Shown: piece after piece, positions 1-10,570 of the stretch
Layout: each line of letters begins with the position of its first letter
How positions within the stretch are numbered: position 1 is the first letter of the stretch
Origin: Manihot esculenta
Taxonomy: Eukaryota; Streptophyta; Magnoliopsida; Malpighiales; Euphorbiaceae
Assembly: GCF_001659605.2 (NCBI RefSeq)
Contig: NC_035173.2
Span: forward strand, 15,741,003-15,805,002
Length of the DNA stretch: 64,000 bases
Direction of reading: 5' to 3'
Notes under the pieces: generated by a model
The model's input: the letters and a program-made list of their open reading frames with translations, nothing else
Told to the model about the DNA's origin: nothing
Databases searched by the model: none
Program-made: the position numbers and the translations under genes

Positions 1-483
1 ACAATTCACATCATGGATGGACTTGTCACCAGTAACCCTCTGCATATCATAACATGTCCAACTGTGCCAGGGGCAAATACGGCCACACCTGGTCTTTTCA
101 TCTCATATCATATCATATCTCATCGAGGGCTAATGGATCATCCAATATCCATCCACATCAACAATGAATAATGCAATGCGTCATATTCGTGGATTCTAAT
201 GCAACAACCTATAACCATGGCAATCGTGATGCATGAACATGTTTAAAAGTTTATTTGCTTTAAAATAGAAGAGTTGTGTTCTACTCACCTCTGGCTGACG
301 CTTTACTGACTCTGTAGCAACTAGCTCACTGCTGACCTCCTTGGTCTCTCAGGTTCGATCCTACACAGGTGGACTCACATGAGGGACCAAACATACCCTA
401 ACATGACTCTAAACATCTCTCCAAAAACCCCCTAAAACATCATAAAACATGCAGGTAAAAAAGGCAAAGGAAGGCTGGGCAGG

Positions 484-590
484 GGACTTTCGGCGGCAGG
501 TTCGGCAGTCGAAGGTCTTTCCAGAGCCGAAAGTCACTCACCTTTGGGGGCAGGTTCGGCGGCCGAACCTGGCTTCGACGGCCGAACCTG
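484..590. repeat. Cluster of TTCGGCNGCCGAA near-palindromes in LTR
   Basis: Clear copies lie at 555-567 and, with one change, at 574-586, with decayed halves around 488-515. They sit in a GC-rich patch of an otherwise AT-rich LTR. The centre base on the plus strand is G, so on the sense (minus) strand it is C. Confidence 0.7.
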
Positions 591-1156
591 GGCTCTCCCA
601 AAGGGCAGAACCCGATTCTGCCTCACACATCCAGCCACCCACAACTTTCCAAACACACATTCAGCTACTCTAATGCATGCATATACACTTATTCATGCAT
701 ATAGGGGCATAAAACTAGCCTAAACCCCAACAAACATCAACATGGCATCACATTTAGCATAAAACTAACATAAACCCTAACATTGTAGATCTACTCTAGA
801 CATGCATCAAAACCCTTAACCCCTTCTTAAAACTTGCTTATAACATCATAAAAGGCATTGATCTACACTTACCTCTTGAAGATCGAGAGGAGATGTGATT
901 CAAACTTGGAGATTAGGAGGAAAAGAGCTCTGGGGGTCTCCAAGCTTCAAAACTTGATCTTAGCTTAAAAATCTTTAAAAACAAGATAAAAACTCATAAA
1001 AACTCATAAAAATCATGAGAGACTTGAAGGAAAAGCACAAGATCGACAAGGGGTGGCAGAGACTCACCTTGCCCCATGTTCGGACAGGGGGCCCTTTATA
1101 GGTGGCTGGCCAGACCACTTTCGGAGGGCCAAAAGTGCCTCCGCTTCTGCCCCATG

Positions 1157-1209
1157 TTCGGCAGCCGAACATGAGGTTCGGCAGCCGAACATGAGGTTCG
1201 GCAGCCGAA
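1157..1209. repeat. 20-base tandem repeat, three copies, each with TTCGGCAGCCGAA
   Basis: The 13-base motif is at 1157-1169, 1177-1189 and 1197-1209, exactly 20 bases apart, separated by CATGAGG. In the sense direction of the LTR (minus strand) the centre base is T. Confidence 0.85.
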
Positions 1210-1419
1210 CCTGAGTCCTTCCCTCAAGCTCTTTTCTTTTTCATTTTTAAAACTTTAACTCAAAAACTTAGTATTAAAACCATAAAACATATAAAAACAT
1301 TTTAGAAAACCTTTATTTTACCCTTCTAGAAGACTCCGACATCCGAGAGATTTCAGGTTCCAACGGAGATTCTGCCAGAAGGTAGAAATTCCGGTGCCGG
1401 GGTCTAGCCGAGTATCACA

Positions 1420-1612
1420 ACATCTGATCTTTATGATGACATGGGTCGTCTAGAGCTGCAGGTGGCTCACATGTCTGATCGCCAGACTCAGATGGAGCAA
1501 CAGTTAGGATGACTCACTAACTAGCAGCAGACCCTTATAGAGCAGTAGAGACAAGTTATGTACTTCCTTCAACAGTCGTCTGAAGTGCCAACTCCTCAAC
1601 CTCCTCAGTGAT
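1420..1612 (+). pseudogene. C-terminal fragment of a retroelement ORF, Sirevirus-like context
   Basis: Read in frame this gives a Gln-rich, coiled-coil-like tail (repeated Gln/Leu/Met spacing, ending with a Pro-rich stretch and a stop at about 1610) broken by several in-frame stops. I do not recognise a domain. It lies directly upstream of the long T-rich spacer and purine tracts that precede a copia-type 3' LTR, which is where many Sirevirus-like elements carry an extra ORF after pol. The 5' side is cut by the minus-strand LTR ending at 1419. Confidence 0.4.
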
Positions 1613-2124
1613 ATGTTATATTTTTTAGTTTTGTTTGTTTTGCTAGTATGCTCTTGTTATTCCCCTTTTGGTATTTTGGTACATTTGTTTTTTATGATGT
1701 CAAAAGGGGGAGATATGTACATTTTAGATGATATTTATGGATATTATAATATTTATGGATATTAGATGATGTTTATGGAGTATTTGGTTGATAAAGTACT
1801 TTGTTGATACCTTGATATCTATTTGACTCTTTTGGATTAAACATATTTTGACTCTCTTGAATTATGAATATTGTGTATGATTATAGCTCTTCTTGAGATG
1901 CATTTTTTTTTCATAGGCTCATTCATTCATATAGGATGCATTGCATCTCATTTCATTGAGTCAAAACATCCCTTATGTGTCTTCTCAAATTTTAAATATG
2001 GCACTAAGTATTTTTGAAAGGGGGAGCACATTAAGGGGGAGTAATTCTTAAAATGCACACACTACACTTGTGATTATTATCTTATCATTCACCAATCATT
2101 TGTCATCATAAAAAAGGGGGAGAT
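1613..2124 (+). promoter_or_regulatory. Pre-LTR spacer with repeated polypurine tracts
   Basis: This noncoding, T-rich spacer holds four purine tracts: AAAAGGGGGAGATA near 1702-1715, GAAAGGGGGAG at 2016-2025, AAGGGGGAG at 2033-2042, and AAAAAAGGGGGAGA at 2110-2123, immediately before the LTR start. Repeated polypurine tracts before the 3' LTR are a known mark of the Sirevirus lineage of Ty1/copia. The last tract is the likely primer for plus-strand DNA synthesis. Confidence 0.65.
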
Positions 2125-3573
2125 TGTTGGACCTAAATATTCTAATCCTTGTTTTGATGATAAATAAACAATTGGTGAGCTACTAATATTCTTTAAAATT
2201 GTTTGTGTTGAGCTTGTAGGTCCCTTATTAAAATGAATGAAATCGCTTCAGACTCAAAACTGAAAAGTGTCAATTTTGGGAGCATACCACAAGAAAGGGA
2301 TCAGAATGTATTTTCTCTTTTCATTGTCAACTTATGCATTGTGAATTTCAATTAATTAATTGTGATGGCTCAAGGTTTCTTTTAACTCTAAAAGATTATA
2401 AATATGGCCAAGTCTCTAGTAATTAACTTTGAGGGATCAAAATGAAATTTTCTAAAAGGAGTATTTCAAAATTATTTTTTATCAAAATAAAAGATTCAAA
2501 AATATAGGTTGCAAAAATTCAAATGGATTGAAAAATAGAGTTTTATAGCCTAAGTTATGATTTTTCAAAGATTTAAAGAATTATTTTTTGTGCCCCCTAG
2601 AGTCAAACTTTCGGCTTTCGAAACTGAAGGATAGAGGAAAAAGTCCCATATTTTCGACCGCCGAACATTGACTTTAAGCCGCCAAAAGTCTATTTTCAAC
2701 ATGCCCCCTAAAGTGGAACTTTCGGCTTCCGAAAAAGAAGGGACAGAGGCAAAAGTCCCATATGTTCGGCCGCCGAACATTTGACCTTAGGCCGCTGAAA
2801 GTCTATTTTCAACATGTCCCCTAAAGTGTAACTTTCGGCTTCCGAAGAAGAAGGGACAGAGGCAAAAGTCTCATATGTTCAGCCGCCCGAATATGGACTT
2901 TAGGCCGCCGAAAGTCCATTTTCAAGAAAGATGTTCTTCACCTTAAATGATTCGGCCGCCGAACTTTAACTTTAGGCCGCCAAACCTGAGTTTTTCTGAG
3001 CACGATATAATGGTTATTTATGTATACAAATGACTCTATTTATATTTAATGCATCTCCAACAGCCATGTTTATAACTGAACTATAAATATAATGTGTTTT
3101 TGATCTGAAAAGGTTACAACAACCACCTAAGCTAACACTTATTGAGATTAAAACCTTTTTCACTCTCTCTATCTCTCAAAACCTTGAGCTATAGCATTAA
3201 TTCCTTGAAAGCCTGTCTTGAGTTATAATTGGTTTGAGTTTTAAGAGTGAGTGAAGGTTGTTGAGTGAATTAATTGTGGTGGGTGTGATTTTGAGCAAAG
3301 GATTGCTCCTGTGAGAAAAAGAGATTTATAAAAGAGCAAGATTTTTACTCTAGAATTGTAAGAGGTTTTAATCTTCATCCAAACAAGATTAGATAGTGGA
3401 GTTGAACTCGCAAGGAGGATCTTGAGGAGAAGACATAGGCTTGAGATAGCTGAACCTCTATAAATCATTGTGTTGATTTTTCTTCACCTTCCTTACTCCC
3501 TTTTTAATTTGTGTCTCTTTATCTTAATTTTTTTTATAAACCCAATTCTCTTGGGTTGCTTCAAGGGACAACA
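2125..3573 (+). mobile_element. 3' LTR of a Sirevirus-like Ty1/copia element
   Basis: It starts TGTTGG directly after a polypurine tract and ends GGACAACA, giving matching TGTTG/CAACA termini (1449 bp). A TATA-like CTATAAATATAA lies near 3080 and a G/T-rich downstream part follows, as expected for U3-R-U5. The matching 5' LTR is not in the window. The right boundary is set by the terminal inverted repeat and could be off by a few bases. Confidence 0.65.
2588..2926 (+). repeat. About 112-bp tandem repeat, three copies, in copia LTR
   Basis: Copies begin near 2590, 2701 and 2814, each opening with TGCCCCCTA or TGTCCCCTA and ending with a GTC(T/C)ATTTTCAA segment. Each unit holds one TTTCGGCTTCCGAA-type half palindrome and one TTCGGCCGCCGAA-type motif (2653-2665, 2765-2777, and a decayed copy near 2880). 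A further separate motif is at 2951-2963. Confidence 0.8.
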
Positions 3574-3910
3574 AGCCCATTAGTATAATTAATAATAATA
3601 ATAATATTTAAAAGATCTGCAGTCTATATGTAACTATTACAGATAAAAGATTTTTCGGTTTTCTTTTCAAAATAAACTATCACATAAGATATTTGAGTAT
3701 CTGCGAGATTGTGATGGTTGGTTATGGACACAACTCTTTTACGAAAAGAATTATGGGAAAACAAAAGACTGAAAACGAATAAAAACTTCTTCTGTGAATT
3801 ATGGGAGTAACGTTTTGGAGAAATCATTTTTTAGTTACAGATAGGGGAGCACATAGCTTATCTATCTTCGAGAGAGCTAGTACTCTAGAAAGATAAAAGA
3901 CGTTCATATG
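3574..3910. other. Short unassigned gap with an AAT microsatellite
   Basis: There is an (AAT)n run near 3589-3605; otherwise I see no coding or repeat signature between the end of the copia LTR and the start of the next LTR. Confidence 0.5.
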
Positions 3911-5330
3911 TGATCAAACATAATTTAGCCACATTTTTATTATTTTTATTACTGTTTAATTACATATTTTTTCAACTTAATTTATATTTTTGTGATGTTT
4001 TTGCAGAAAAGAAAGAAAATGAAAAGTTGGAGAAAAAGTGCATAAAAAACTGGAAATTTGATTGGGTCGAAGTGATTTGGCCAAATCACTCGTAGGAAGC
4101 TGTAGCAGAAAACTAGAACTGACTTGCAGAAATGATCTGGGCAAGCAATTTGGGCAAATCAACTGCCCAAATCAAACTGATGCAGACAAGGACAGCAGCG
4201 CGGGAAAAAAGGAAAAATTAGAATTTCAAAAATATTGAAGTCCTATTCTACTTCAAACACCACAAGACCAATCCTAAGATATCCAAGAGTCATTCCCAAG
4301 AAAGTCCTTCTCCAAGAAGAAGATTTATTCATGATTAAATACAAAAGAAAAGAAGGAATAAAAGACTACAAAAGACTAAGTCAAATTAGGATTCCAAATC
4401 CTAATTGGACTAGGACTCTTCACCTATAAAAGGAGACAGCCACAAACCAGCAAGGAATCATCTCTCCACCTTCGGAAATACTGCAGAAACACAGCAGGAA
4501 GTCTGCGGCAGCTTCTCTTCTTTTCTTTCTTCTTTCTTTTTTGTGATTTTGTCCACCATGAGTGGCTAAACACCTTTTTTTCTAGTTGAAGTTGAGAAAT
4601 TTCAGATTTGTGATGAATTGGGAGATTTAAAACTCCATTATTAAAATCTTATTTATTTTCAATATTTATGCAACTTGATTTTTCTATTATTATTGCTTTG
4701 CTTTTAGAATCAATTAAGGCCTATTGCTTTTAATTGCATGAGTAATATATTGTTTGAATGATTTAGGTCCGTAATTGCTTAGATTGTTTAAACTCAAGTA
4801 TAATCGGTTGCATAATCTAAACTTGACCACGCGGTTGGCAAGGTTAGAATTAGGTTTCTCTAAGTCTTAAGGCAGTTAACAATTGAAAAGTAAAAAACCC
4901 CAAGGACGTTCCTTGGCAACTTGTTGACTAGTGTTTGATTAGCGAATGTTTCCTAATCATACTAAAACCAAGGAGAAATTTGGATTGTGAGAAGCGTCTT
5001 CCACATCCTAAACTAATTTATTGAAATAAATAGGGGTATCAAAAAGATCAATGATCAATTCTAAACAAGCTGAAATAGATCCATACTTCAACTAGAATCC
5101 TTCTCCCATTGATTTACTCATTTATTTAATTACTGCTTTCTTTTACTCAGTTGTAATTCTTTAAAATAAACCCCCCTCCTTTTATTTACTTTTGTTATTT
5201 ATTTGTCCAAGTCATTATTAGGAAAATTTGTAGTGTCAAATCCTTGTGATTCGACCCTATTGCCACTATCTACAAATTATTTTGTTGATTGAAAATAGGT
5301 TTATTTTTTACTGTTTCGACAACCGCTATA
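3911..5330 (+). mobile_element. 5' LTR of truncated Athila-like element Ath-D
   Basis: The start TGATCAAACATAATTTAG resembles the sense start of the Ath-B LTR (TGATAGAGCATATTTTAG). The LTR carries the block GAAGCGTCTTCCACATCC and the ATTCGACCCTATTGCCAC-like end found, with changes, in the other Athila-like LTRs here, and it is followed by a tRNA-Asp-type primer site. The 3' end reads CTATA, so the LTR ends in TA rather than CA. Boundaries are by comparison with Ath-B; no target duplication can be checked because the element is truncated. Confidence 0.7.
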
Positions 5331-5336
5331 AAAAAT

Positions 5337-5355
5337 TGGTGCCGTTGCCAGGGAT
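5337..5355 (+). promoter_or_regulatory. Primer-binding site, tRNA-Asp type (Ath-D)
   Basis: TGGTGCCGTTGCCAGGGAT follows the LTR by a few A residues. It is one or two changes from the complement of the plant tRNA-Asp 3' end, the usual Athila/Tat primer. Confidence 0.75.
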
Positions 5356-5382
5356 TTGATCTAACTAACATATTTTTCTTTT

Positions 5383-6361
5383 ATGACCAGGGCTAATCAT
5401 AAAGAAGCTCTTCTTTACGATCCAGAAATTGAACGTATTGCCAAGAGCTTGAGAAAGCAAGCAAACTTGAGGAATCAAGCCTCCAAATCATCTTCATCAG
5501 CAATAGCAACAAATCTGGTGACTGCCATACAATCTACTGCACAAATCACTGCTGTATTTGCTGCACAAATCGCTGTTGTACCTGTTGAATAAGTTGCTGA
5601 ACCAATTGCTGAAGCTGTTGTACATGCTGCACTTGTTGAATTTGTTGCTGCACAAGCTGCTACACTCAAAACCAGCCCTTAAAACTGCACCAGAATCAGC
5701 CTAAAAACCAAAAATTTTTGCTAACAAAATCCCAGAACCAGCCCCTAAAACAGTAGCTGAACCAGCTACTATAAAGATAGTCACAACAACACCTGAAGAG
5801 GCAGAAAATGCAGCAGCTACTGCTCTTGAACCAGCTGCTGTCCTTGCTGAATTTGAAGCTAAAAACGTTGAGGCAAGAGCTCCAATGGCATAAGAAAGAA
5901 CTCTCCGCGAACTAGCAACACCTTTGGATGATCAAGCACTATGGTGTATCACTTACCCACCTTTGGCAGCCCCTTTTGAGCTCAAAACCAGATTAATTCA
6001 TCTCCTTCCAAAATTCAGAGGTCTGAAAAATGAAGATCCATACAAGCACCTTAAAGAATTTCACATTGTGTGTTCAACAATGAGGCTTCAAGGTATTTTC
6101 GAAGAGCATGTTAAATTAAGAGCTTTTCCCTTTTCTCTTAATGATTTTGCCAAAGAATGGTTGTTCTATTTACCACCGGGATCCATCACTTCATGGGATG
6201 GGATGGTGAGAGTCTTTTTAAGCAAATACTTCCCAACCTCAAAAGCTATTGGCATCAAAAGAGAGATCAGTTACTTCAAGCAAAAGGATTATGAAGTGCT
6301 ATATGAATATTGGGAAAGATTCAATCGATTGTGCACAAGCTGCCCTCAACATGACAATGAT
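5383..6361 (+). pseudogene. Athila-like gag, N-terminal part, broken (Ath-D)
   Basis: The first ATG after the primer site opens a frame whose start resembles the Ath-B gag N-terminus (acidic DPEIE motif). It then runs into an Ala/Val/Thr-rich low-complexity stretch and stops at 5590. From 5924 a second frame carries the clear Athila gag core: a Pro-Pro-Leu entry, a KHLKEF segment, a LRAFPF segment, a FYLPPGSITSWD motif and a YWERFNRLC segment. The two frames differ, so at least one frameshift and a stop separate them. The frame ends abruptly near 6361, where sequence from another gag appears in the opposite direction. It is non-functional: capsid core only, no zinc knuckle and no pol. Confidence 0.8.
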
Positions 6362-6721
6362 ATCTAAACTATCAATAAGTTCTGTTTGACTGGTTTGTTT
6401 GGACAAATAGTATTCTGGTTGTTTCTCTTCAGCAGCTTGTTCTTGTACTTGTGAACTTTCATCATTTGTCTCATCATCTTGAAGCTCTTCCTCTCTTCTT
6501 AACATGATTGCATTTAATGAGGTGGCCATTTATCCTATCTGCTGTTGAAGGCTTTGCGCAGAAACTGCCAATTTCTCTATCATCTTCTCAAGGTGCTGGT
6601 TGGAACTTGGAGGTGCTGGTTGGACTTGATTTATTTGATAGTCCTGATAGTTGTTAGCCTCTACATAACTGAAGTTTGGATAGTCTCCCCAACCTGAATT
6701 GTATATGTCATGGTAGGGATC
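6362..6721 (-). pseudogene. Gag C-terminal fragment of Ath-C, downstream of Ath-B
   Basis: On the minus strand this reads a Gln/Asn/Pro-rich gag tail (6721 down to about 6530), then an acidic Glu/Gln-rich part to about 6362, with a stop between them. Across Ath-B it continues exactly the frame that stops at 15475-15479, so this is the far half of the Ath-C gag split by the Ath-B insertion. The left edge near 6362 joins head-on to the plus-strand Ath-D gag, so it is a rearrangement breakpoint and not a natural end. Confidence 0.75.
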
Positions 6722-8496
6722 TGACAGGAGCAATTGTCGAAGCCAGTCAAAAATAACCTTCTTGGTTACCTACAATTCACAACTGCAGATAGTGGTGAAG
6801 GATCGAATCCACAGAGAATTGATTACCTATCTATTTATCTCAATCAAGACCAAGAGAACCAATTGAAAGCACAAGTGAAAGCAAGTAGTCACAAATAGAA
6901 CAAAAGTAAAGTGCAAGGAAAGTAAAAAGAGGGGTTTTGAGATGATTTGATTAACAACTATTGAAAGTAATTAAAACAGCAAGTATTTAAAATAAAACAA
7001 GAAATCAATATAAGAAAAGTCTAGTTGAAGATAGGGATCCACTTTGGTTGTTTGGGTTGATCATTGAAACATGGTTATCTTGATTGATTCAATAGGTTGG
7101 TTATGGGGGTGGAAGATGCTTCTCACTACCATGTCTTTCCTTATTAACAAATTGATTAGGGAATGTCCTCTAATCAATTACTAATCAACAAATTGCCAAG
7201 GAACGTCCTTGGGCCATAGGCATCAAAACAATTGCCAATTGCATGAAGAACAAGAAAGATCCAAACCCTAACTACTCAAATGCATGAGATGATGTTAGAT
7301 CATGCAATTCCTTGGATTTTTACACCAAGTGTTCTATGGACAGAATATTTCCAGCAATTACGGACTAACAAATATCCTAATCCAACAATCAATTAACTTT
7401 GCAATCAAGAATCAAGTGGCCAATTTGATCAAAACAACAAAGCAATCTTAGAATTAAGCATCAATTGCATGAATATTGAATAAAATCAAAGACAAAAGTT
7501 TCTGTTCAGATCTCACAACCCTTTAAACAACCTTAGTTTCAACCAAACTTCAACTAGAAAGAAGGTTTCGGCCACTCATGGCTGAACCAAAACAGAAAAT
7601 AAAAGAAAAGAAAGCAAAAGATGAAGAACTAAGGTGGGAGAGCCTTGGAGAGGCCTTGCCGAATTTCCTTGGAGAAGAGGTGGAACCAAATATGCCTTCT
7701 TGTCTTCTTGAAGCCCTTAAATAGGTCTTGAGAGGCTCCTTAGGGTTTGATGGCAGTCCATGAGTCTTTAAGAGGCTATCCAAAGTGCCCTTGCTCCCAT
7801 ATGTGCCTTCTTTGTGTATGAGTGAGGGCAAAAACGAGTTGCATGTGATGGAAGGCAAGTGGGGGCTCTTTGGTCTTTTTACTTGTTGTCCAAGGTCTTC
7901 AAGATGTTGCCCTAAGAGTTAAGAGGCTTCCCATGCACTAATAAGGAAGGTGGAGACTCCTTTTGAATTTTGAATGTGCATGGCACTAAGTAGGAAGCAT
8001 GTGATCTTTGGATTTTCTTTCCTTAATAAGGGGGATCTTGAAATCCAATAATTGAATGTGATTTTGAAGATTTGGATCTCAAGATTCTTCCCTTATTTGG
8101 CTCCTCAAATATGGCAACTTGCGATATGGCTTCTTGAACAAGGAAAGAGTATAATAGGGCGCATTTTCAGCTGCCTAAGTTGAGTTTCGGAGGCTGGATT
8201 TTAGGCTATGTTCTGAAGGTTCGGCGGCCGAAGGTAGTGGACTTTCGTCTCTGGACGCATGGTTTGGCGGCCGAAAGTTGCTGTCGAAGGTGACTGATTT
8301 TTGGCTTCCAAAAGTTGCCTCCGAAGGTTGCTTCTCTAGTTTTGGCTTCTTTTGGCACTTTTAAGAGCATTTTCTCCAAATTGTTTCTTCACACCTAATA
8401 CTTGCAAAACATGATTAAAACCACAAAATTAGGTAGAATAGGTGTAAATAAAAATCAATAAGATCATGAAAATATGGACTAAAATATGCTCTATCA
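6722..8496 (-). mobile_element. 3' LTR of Ath-B
   Basis: Nearly identical to 13680-15474 over its whole length; plus-strand edges TGACAGGAGC and CTCTATCA. It is about 20 bases shorter than the 5' LTR, chiefly because one TTCGGCGGCCGAA unit is missing around 8232. Only one intact motif (8220-8232) remains, against three in the other LTR. Confidence 0.9.
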
Positions 8497-8511
8497 AATA
8501 CCCCCACACTT
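8497..8511 (-). promoter_or_regulatory. Polypurine tract of Ath-B
   Basis: On the minus strand the bases next to the 3' LTR read AAGTGTGGGGGTATT, the form usual in Athila/Tat elements, where plus-strand synthesis is primed. Confidence 0.8.
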
Positions 8512-9565
8512 AAGCTTTTGTTTGTCCTCAAGCAAACAAACATAGTCAAATAAGTTCTCTTTGCTCTGAATCCTTATTTCCACTTAAGCTCTTACTCTAG
8601 ACACCTATTTTGAATCATTGCAATGAAGAATATATGCAAGAAGATTACTTACCTCTTTTCCTTGTTTCCCTTTGCTTACCATGGCTAGGATTTGTTTTCC
8701 TCAAGAGAGACATGCACATTATGTTAAGACTTTTTCTAGCTTTTGGATTGACTTGCCTTTACCTTGAAGTACTTTATTCAGGCTTTTTGCACTTTGATTT
8801 TGCTTGAAAAGATCACCAACCTTTTGACGTGAAGGTACATATTTGTGATACCCACTCCCAGTTACTCAGTTGATCACCTTTCCAAGTGGCTACTAGCTCT
8901 TTTCATAGTCTTTTTGACCATTGGAATATTTTCTTGTATTGTGCTTTTGAGGGCTTTGCCTTTGCTGAATTTTCTTTCTCTCAATGATTTGGGCAAATCA
9001 TCACCAATTGCTAAAGCAAGTCATGTTAAGTTCATTCACACAATTTTAATTTATTCTCAATCAATTGAGGGTCATCAATATATTTTTCACCATTGGCAAA
9101 CTCAAAGATTCAATTCAAAAGGCAATTCTCAAACATGAATACAACTCACTGCAATTGATTCAACATAAGTTTAAAGAGTTATCACATTAATGGGGTTATG
9201 GAAAGAAAAACTCATCCAACATAGTTCATCAGTTTGAGTAGAGCAAAACAAAAAGAAGAAGAAGGTTGTGGTTGTGTGTGTTTTATTGAAAGCAAAAACA
9301 AATTAAAATTCAATTGTGGCTAATTAACTTGAAAGGAATTTAAAACTGAAAGGAAAAAGAAAAATTTTTTTTGCAATCTGAAAGCATGAGAAATCGCAGA
9401 AGAAGAGAAGAGAAGAAGAAGAAAGAAAGAAAGCTATATGCACCCCCACACTTAAATCATGCATTGTCCTCAATGTAAAAGAAGAGAGAAGAGGAGAAGA
9501 GAAGGGAGAAGAGAACAAAAGAAACTGAGTACTTCCCTGGGGTGTGGTGTGCATGGCATGATCCT
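8512..9565 (-). other. 3' noncoding region of Ath-B with a second purine tract
   Basis: No convincing coding frame. A second tract that reads TAAGTGTGGGGGTG on the minus strand lies at 9441-9454, again preceded by a GAGGACAA-type stretch, as before the main tract. The rest is T- and AG-rich. Athila elements often carry long noncoding or env-like 3' parts; I see no env-like ORF. Confidence 0.6.
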
Positions 9566-10570
9566 CTAGGCAGAAGGATGTTGTAGTGGAATTTCTTCCA
9601 CCACTTGTACTGCGAACCCTTCAAAGTATGGTTTCAGACGATGTCCATTCACTTTGAAGATTTTTCCAGTTTCTATGCTTCGGATGTCTATAGCTCCATG
9701 TGGGTATGCATGTTCTACAATGAATGGTCCAATCCACCTAGACCGTAGCTTTCCTGGGAACAGTTTCAGACGAGAGTCAAAGAGTAAGACTTTATCACCA
9801 ACCTCAAATTGTTTTCTTGAAAGATGATTGTCATGGGAGGCTTTGGTCTTTGTTTTGTAGTTTCAAGAGTTCTCATATGCATCTCGTCTTATTTTCTCAA
9901 GCTCTTGTAGTTGTAACTTGCGATGGTGTCCGGCTTCTTTGAGGTCCATGTTGCAATTCTTTACAACCCAATATGCCTTGTGTTCAAGCTCAACTGGGAG
10001 GTGACACGCTTTCCCATAGACAAGTCTATAAGGAGACATACCTATGGGAGTCTTGTAGGCTGTTCTGTAGGCCTATAAGGCATCCTCTAATCTTAAGCTC
10101 CAATTCTTTCGGTTGGGAGAAACTGTCTTTTCAAGGATGGCTTTGATTTCTCTGTTGGACACTTTAGCTTGTCCATTCGTCTGAGGATGGTAGGCTGTGG
10201 ATGTTCTATGGATCACATTGTGTTTTCTGAGAAGGCTTTCCACTACCCTATTGCAAAAATGGGTCCCTCTATCACTGATGATTGCTTTTGGTACTCCATG
10301 CCTGGCAAAGATGTTGGTCTTCACAAAGTCTACCACTGCCTTGGCATCATCAGTCTTAGTTGCTCTAGCCTCCACCCACTTGGATACATAATCCACTGCA
10401 AGGATGATATAAGTGTATCCAAAGGATGGTGGGAATGGTCCCATGAAGTCTATGTCCCAGACATCAAATACTTCACAGACCATGATGGGGTTCTGTGGCA
10501 TTTGATTTCTTTTGCTCAGATTTCCAGTCTGTTGACACCTAGCACATGTCTTGCAAAATAGAAAAGCATC
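9566..10570 (-). pseudogene. Ath-B integrase core and C-terminal part, with stops
   Basis: The frame continues directly from the ORF ending at 10571. It holds the two Cys of the zinc domain (CKTCARC context near 10535), the catalytic core with [10 protein letters not shown], an IISDRGTHF segment and the HPQTNGQA segment, then the C-terminal region with a [20 protein letters not shown] segment and the natural stop at 9566-9568. Three in-frame stops break it: at 10571, near 10073 and near 9865. Each is a single transition away from the expected Arg, Trp and Arg codons (CGA to TGA, TGG to TAG, CGA to TGA). It is therefore a decayed integrase, dead through point changes only. Confidence 0.85.

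Larger units (their letters stand above)
1..1419 (-). mobile_element. Partial LTR, Tekay-like Ty3 retrotransposon (minus)
   Basis: This stretch matches the same family as the LTR at 29496-31664: both share the wording around the clustered GGTTCGGC motifs, the region following them, and the terminal GGTAGAAATTCCGGTGCCGG-type block. Read on the minus strand the LTR starts TGTGATACTCGGC at 1419, like the TGTAATAC start of related LTRs. The window begins inside it, so roughly the last quarter and any target duplication are missing. Sequence to the right of 1419 is not polypurine and belongs to a copia element, so the rest of the element, if any, lies to the left. It could be a 5' LTR or a solo LTR. 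Confidence 0.75.

Noticed and set aside
1157..1209. Evenly spaced short repeats as a CRISPR array
   Set aside because: The unit is 20 bases with no unique spacers and sits in an LTR of a eukaryotic element.
5924..6367. Host gene with a gag-like domain
   Set aside because: It follows an LTR and a tRNA-Asp primer site and is frameshifted and truncated, so it is an ordinary dead Athila gag.
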